Part shown: positions 59,582 through 64,000 of the stretch, in pieces
How the letters are laid out: every line of letters starts with the position of its first letter
Numbering within the stretch: position 1 is the first letter of the stretch
From: Scalesia atractyloides
Lineage: Eukaryota > Streptophyta > Magnoliopsida > Asterales > Asteraceae
Length of the DNA: 64,000 nucleotides
Direction: 5' to 3'
NCBI GenBank assembly: GCA_947069175.1
Contig: CAMTDV010000017.1
Location: forward strand, 48,369,137-48,433,136
Position numbers and translations under genes: made by a program
Notes under the pieces: model-generated
Seen by the model: only the letters and a program-made list of their open reading frames with translations
What the model was told of the DNA's origin: nothing
Databases searched by the model: none

Positions 59582-59821
59582 TAGGGACGAGAAGGGGAAA
59601 AATTGGATAACGGTACCAAAAAAAATCGGTATGATACGATACTAGTGCGATACCGGTATTTACCGGTATATGCCGGTAAATCAACCAACATACAGGTACC
59701 GTATCGAACCGGTACCAGTACCGGTCCCGAAAAGTGGGATAATGGATACCGGTACGTGTATCGAATTGATCGGTACGGTATCAATTCGGTACCGGTACCC
59801 AATAACAAATGCTCATCCCTA
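59582..59821. mobile_element. hAT-like MITE, 240 bp
   Basis: Termini TAGGGACGAG and CTCATCCCTA form an imperfect inverted repeat of hAT type, flanked by 8-bp duplications TTTAAAAG / TTCAAAAG with one mismatch. The interior consists of CGGTACCGGTA-type palindromic words with no coding capacity. Confidence 0.78.
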
Positions 59822-59979
59822 TTCAAAAGTGAGTCAACCAGCAAGGTGCTAGAGCCTGCAAACAAGAAACAAACCACCAGTATTACAAGCATACACCATA
59901 TATCATTTTACACCAACTGTTACACTTTGAACTTATATTAATTTTCCGATTCTAACATTTGCAATTTGCCCTGCTCTTG

Positions 59980-59980
<1 letters not shown>

Positions 59981-60010
<30 letters not shown>

Positions 60011-60015
60011 AAAAA
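59981..60015. repeat. Homopolymer junction C20-A15
   Basis: Twenty C followed by fifteen A. Lengths in such runs are prone to sequencing and assembly error. Confidence 0.9.
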
Positions 60016-60039
60016 TTTGAGTTTATCAATCACCAAAGG

Positions 60040-60620
60040 TTTTGTCGAGAACTCCAAATTACCCAACACGTCGTTAGAATGATTGAATATACTGCCTTCG
60101 CTTTATCCTTGACTAATTTTACATGCTTATGGTCCTCCAATAGATCGCTAACCAAGAAACATATTACATTAAGAATATTGCAATACAGAGCCACCCATTG
60201 CAATATCCTTGCCCCATGCAACACAAAGTCATAAAGGGCTCCATAGTCTCTTCTCTCTCAATGCAAAACCGACAATCAGCGGAACCAGATGAATGTTTCT
60301 CTTTCAGAAGTCCACGAGCATGGGGACTCTTTCCATTTCTGCTTGCCACCCTAAGAGATCCACTTTAGACAAAACCTAAGAACTCCAATCCATGATAGAC
60401 GACCCGCAAGGTTATGGCGAGGAGTTTACTTCACTGATTTAACTGTTGCCCACGCCCATTTGTCCCAACAAGAAGAAAGACGAACCTGAGCCAACATGGT
60501 TGTGATAACGGATGGTTTATTCACTTGATGCATCCAATGCCAATGCAAAGTTGTGACACCTTCTTGAATCGAGTAACAATCCAAAAGAGTGCAGTTTTTT
60601 ACCACAGATTTATAGGGCAT
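60040..60620 (-). pseudogene. LINE (L1-type) ORF2 C-terminal remnant
   Basis: Minus-strand pieces read in order CYSIQEGVTTLHWHW, VNKPSVITTMLAQVRLSS and WDKWAWATVKS (60620-60426), then ASRNGKSPHARGLLK (60349 onward) with a damaged Cys/His part, then KDKAKAVYSIILTTCWVIW (60224-60030). This is the order of the reverse-transcriptase zinc-binding (zf-RVT) region that closes ORF2 in plant LINEs. Stops and frameshifts are frequent. No RT core is in the window and no poly(A) tail is clear; the C20-A15 run lies where the 3' end would be. Confidence 0.8.
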
Positions 60621-61113
60621 GAAACATTTCTTTAAAAGGAACTAAAGTGGCCCACAAGATCCAAAAACGAATACTACTCCTTTAATCAGGTGGTCAGGTT
60701 AACATTTAGAGCATCGAGGTTAGCACCAACCTTCATGATGGTAGCATTTAGAGCAGGGGCGGAATTACAGGGGGTAAGGAGGGTCCTTTGTTGAATTTGT
60801 ATTATCTACGATACCTTCGTTTAATTTGTATTACCGATAATACTTTTGTTTTTAGTTTGCTTTACTTTGTTTCGACAAGACAGATTTTGTTAGATTTGTG
60901 GTTTAGAAACCACTTGGAAGTCCATATCTTCTCTATAGGTGTCCCTTATAATTTTGGCTACAACCCTATAGCCGACTCATCGTTATAGGCAATGTTGTAG
61001 AAGGCGCTAGGCAGACGGTCTGACGGTGGCAATCAGCGGCCGGTGGGCTGTTATGATTTTTGATGTTCTTGCTGAGAAGAAAGAAGAAGAGCAAATGTGT
61101 TTATTAAGTTATA
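60621..61113. other. Unassigned repeat-derived sequence
   Basis: CAGGGGCGGAATTACAGGGGG near 60753 resembles the end of a hAT-type element, but no partner end is found. No gene. Confidence 0.35.
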
Positions 61114-61345
61114 CTAGTAATTAGACCCGCGCGTGTTGCGGCGTGGGCACATCGCAAACATCGAACAAATAACATGAATAGTACCTGTAACGACCCTCAA
61201 AAGCAACAGAGAACTTAAACGCAACTGAATCCGCAACACAAAAGAAACATCTTCAAGATATGAAAGAGTAAAAATAAAAAAATCAAACATACGTATGAAA
61301 GTAGGCCACCATTCATATAACAGATTTTGTAAAACCACATTAATT
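61114..61345 (-). mobile_element. Helitron 3' terminus H4
   Basis: Minus strand: CCGCAACACGCGCGG (CCGC/GCGG hairpin), then GTCTAATTA and CTAG, followed by T. This is a good plant Helitron 3' end, at 61114. The body extends upward an unknown distance and could include the exon-like stretch at 62398-62950. No Rep/helicase sequence seen. Confidence 0.6.
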
Positions 61346-62341
61346 ATTTTCTAAATCTAACTCAAACTATGAAAGCTCAAAATCCATACTTATAACAATG
61401 AAGGTGTAAATGTTTACCCTACTTAATGTGAACCACTTCAAATGGAGAAGCCGATAAGCACGACAAAAGGATACCAAAATCTGAACAAAGCTGAAGACAT
61501 GATGGATGATTTAGAAGCCATATCCCTAACACCAATCACATAATTATAGATGATAATGGCTAATATATTATGAACTCCAATCCTAAAGTTTTTATCAAAA
61601 CTATACATTATTAACCAACTCCTCCCTAGTCCTATGTTTTAACGATTTTATTCAAGAAGTTGAGTACTTCATAAAGCATAAGATTATTTAACCAATATGA
61701 GCACAAATATAATAATATATGCATAGATGAAGAGACATGTATTGGACCTTATTTCCTGACGAATCCTTTGAATTCACTCCACTATTTTTCCTTTTTCCTT
61801 CATTTATATTTTCTTTTCGAGAATACTTCACTTTTGATTCGGGCAAATAGCAAGTCTGTTGGTTTTATTCTGGTAAGAATGGAAGTTGACTTCCCATTTA
61901 ACATTTATTTTTTTGATTTGATAAGTTCAGAATAATATTATAAGTAAATGAAAAATATCAATTAAATAATGACATGACAATACTAAAATCATAAGTCAAT
62001 CTTAAATTAAGTAACAGTAGTTGCTCCTTATAGATTATTAATTATCTATAACAAATAACAATTACTGTCAATGACAAAAAACACAACATGAGTATCTACA
62101 ATTCCTAGCACTACATGAGTGGTAATTCTAACACCAAATTGCCAAACTACATTAGAGACATATGATCAAAAGCTAATGGGACAGAATAAAGAAATGGAGC
62201 AGAATACAGCACTGTATAACCAAATTGCCTAAGGGCATAGAACTACGGCACAAATGTGACCTCCATTGAACATTTAATGCAACAATTAAATGTTAAAACC
62301 TCAACACAAAAGCAACACCTAATTTAAAAAAAAAAAAAAAA
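61346..62341. other. AT-rich sequence without recognisable genes
   Basis: No ORF of note and no repeat boundary; possibly the body of Helitron H4. Ends in an A-run (62323-62343). Confidence 0.4.
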
Positions 62342-62397
62342 AAACCTCTCTATCAGAAACAAAGAGATCCACAAAGAGACGTTGGAATCTTGTGTAC

Positions 62398-62950
62398 CTT
62401 TATTCCACCAAAACCCTCCCACTCGTTTAAACGGGTGGTGCTCCACAAACGCCCCTTCTCTAACCAGCAAACAACCAGCACCTGCAAAATTAAAATCAGT
62501 TATCACTTTCATTATCGCTCCATTTTACGCACTAATTAACCACTCAATCCAACGAACAAACAAACAAATTAAGTGCCTTACTCTTACCTCTGTTCAATCG
62601 ATCCGTGGTCTGAGAGTTCGTGCCGAGGTGTTCTGCTGAAATCAATTTGTAAAGAACCGAGGTAACCTGAAATCGAAAAAAAGAAGAAACCGAGTCACCG
62701 CCGTCGCTGCTTTGTTGAGTCACCGCCGCCTTAAAATCTGAATTCCCAAATTGCCGCCGTTTCGGGTTGTTTTGGTCGTCGTTGCTGCTTGCTCACCACT
62801 ATGCGAAAATTCGTCGCGCTTACTTCTTCGTCTTCGTCTGGGAAAAACTCATTGCGCTTTCTTCTAGTGTCTGTGCTACAGTAAACCTTTTGTTTTAATG
62901 TTGAAGTATACGTGTAAAGTGAAAGACAGGGGGAGGAAAAACGAGAGCAC
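62398..62950 (-). pseudogene. Exon-like gene fragment of unknown origin
   Basis: On the minus strand, a transcript-like leader (CT-rich, about 62950-62670) ends at GATTTCAG. A short exon (62666-62588, or from 62634) precedes a GTAAGA donor (62582-62587). An 84-base exon (62481-62398) lies between TTTTGCAG and GTACAC. The 84-base exon reads AGCLLVREGAFVEHHPFKRV in one open frame. The leader has GCC/GCG-rich codons unlike its neighbours. This looks like the 5' part of a cellular gene, perhaps carried by Helitron H4. I do not recognise the product, and no continuous ORF with an ATG was found. Confidence 0.35.
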
Positions 62951-63019
62951 ACAAAGAAAGTTGAAGTATCAACTATGTAAAAACAAATAGAGGGCCAAAG
63001 TAGTAAATATCACCGACTT

Positions 63020-64000
63020 TAATTTTAGAGTTAAATGCTTGGTTGGTCCCTGTGGTTTGCAAATCTTGTAGACTTGGTCCCAGTGGTTTACTAATTACAC
63101 ATTTGGTCCCAGTAGTTTCAAATTTTGCACTCGGGTGGTCCTTACCACTAACCTTTGTTAGATTTCTCAGTTAAGTATACATAAAATGTCTATTATACCC
63201 CTCGTCTTCTTTGTTTGTCTCTAAACGCCATAGCAATCGCATACTCTGCAACCGCAGTTTTTCCAGCGGACGTATGCGCTGATACTAAAACCGACTCTTT
63301 TCGCTCCAAACACGAAATGGATATCTGCTGAAACGGGTCAAGGACAAATGGGTAGGTTTTAGCCATCTCTCAATGTCCCATGCATAGTTTCGTCTTTACT
63401 CGCGGTATACCCTTTGGGAACCGCTACCTCATGAACACAATCTTGCCACAACCCCTTGCTTCTTCAATGCCGATTCTTCGTTCTCGGTTTCCACATCATC
63501 CACGGAGGGTTCTTCCGGTAACTTCCGTTTTTCAGAAGCTGAATTACCCTCCATTATTAACTATTTCTGGTACAAATTCACCCTTACAAATGAGCCATTT
63601 CTAAAATCTCTAATAATAATAATAATAATAAAGGAAAAGAGATACAGTTATACAGACACAATTACAGTAATATATATATATATACACAGTAATATACAAT
63701 GGGGGATTTGTATTAAACTATGTGAACCCATTATAAATCAATTTCTGTTGCATGATTTTTACGGAAAAAACTTCAAATAAGAATGAATGGTGAAGCGAAT
63801 GAACATATGTTACCTTATGATCCGCTATAATGGCTGCTGAAATTATTAAATTAATGTGGATAAACCCTAAACCCAATTGAATTCATCTTCTGTTGTTGCT
63901 AAATGGAGGGTAAAAAATAATGGAGGGTTTAGGTCTCTTATATGACTGCCGCCACCATGGGGAAGGATAGAAAGGATGAAGAAGACGAGGGGTATAATAG
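63020..64000. mobile_element. TIR transposon carrying an MTR4 gene fragment (cut by window end)
   Basis: Left terminal region (about 63030-63210) contains three variants of TTGGTCCCNGTGGTTT and ends in a 21-bp word (63190-63210) whose exact inverse complement forms the last 21 bases of the window (63980-64000). The inner ends of two long terminal inverted repeats are thus visible, with a host gene fragment between them: a Pack-MULE-like arrangement. The superfamily is not proven, since the right terminus and target duplication lie outside the window. Confidence 0.65.
63208..63554 (-). pseudogene. 5' end of an MTR4/HEN2-type RNA helicase gene, captured
   Basis: MTR4/HEN2 are nuclear Ski2-like DExH helicases that feed RNA to the exosome. 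The minus strand starts MEGNSASEKRKLPEEP (63554). After one extra base it reads CVHEVAVPKGYTASKDE. After a small deletion and frame change it reads MAKTYPFVLDPFQQISISCL, then SAHTSAGKT (Walker A, 63282-63256) and AVAEYAIAMAFRDKQR, where homology stops exactly at the inverted repeat. Upstream a 5' UTR intron is kept: donor GTAAC at 63813-63809, acceptor TTTTAG at 63606-63601. Keeping an intron means DNA-level capture, not reverse transcription. Two frameshifts and the missing helicase core make it non-functional as an enzyme. Confidence 0.85.

Noticed and set aside
59603..59941. 112-codon ORF rich in Tyr/Arg/Pro
   Set aside because: It is the translation of CGGTAC repeats inside the hAT-like MITE.
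63380..63604. 74-codon plus-strand ORF
   Set aside because: Antisense to the captured MTR4/HEN2 fragment, which has clear motif support on the minus strand.

Overview
The window is nuclear DNA of a flowering plant and is almost entirely transposable elements. AT-rich introns with GT..AG borders, plant copia and Ty3-gypsy parts, Helitron ends, an L1-type LINE and plant hAT-type MITEs all fit. Several repeat families look like those of Asteraceae (daisy family), but that is recall, not a search. I see no intact cellular gene, no rRNA gene, no CRISPR array and no complete reverse transcriptase or integrase.

Layout. 1-2.05 kb: the 5' part of a minus-strand gene for a very acidic, probably nucleolar protein (AATF/Bfr2-like N-terminus). 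2.05-4.78 kb: small repeats and two Helitron-type elements in tandem, filled with a degenerate ~25-bp minisatellite. 4.78-52.6 kb: one nested stack of LTR retrotransposons, resolved by matching 5-bp target-site duplications (TSDs). Element C (TSD ACTGG) is a 12.6-kb non-coding LARD-like element with 3.4-kb LTRs. It is split by element E (same family, TSD GTGGT) and element B (TSD ATAGT). E is split by element A (TSD ACAAC) and by copia-type element F (TSD ATAAC). B's 5' LTR is split by an inverted solo LTR, D (TSD TATTA). 54.1-59.3 kb: copia-type element G (TSD GTTTT), with a gag remnant only. 59.3-64 kb: a hAT-like MITE, a LINE ORF2 remnant, a Helitron 3' end, an exon-like stretch, and a terminal-inverted-repeat element carrying the 5' end of an MTR4/HEN2 RNA-helicase gene, cut by the window edge.

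How the parts work together. None of the LTR elements encodes its own reverse transcriptase or integrase. A has an intact 447-codon gag with two zinc knuckles and stops before protease (TR-GAG organisation); B has the same gag broken by one nonsense codon and one frameshift. All have, or once had, a primer-binding site for initiator methionine tRNA, so they must have relied on enzymes from autonomous relatives elsewhere. The most unusual feature is in the A/B/D LTRs. Each carries an ordered cluster of three or four tRNA-like sequences in the element's sense direction and one long-variable-arm tRNA-like sequence in antisense with perfect A and B boxes. This recalls Cassandra elements, which carry 5S rRNA sequence in their LTRs, but with tRNA-derived Pol III promoter parts.

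All boundaries and identifications were read by eye from the sequence; family names rest on remembered motifs and were not checked against a database.
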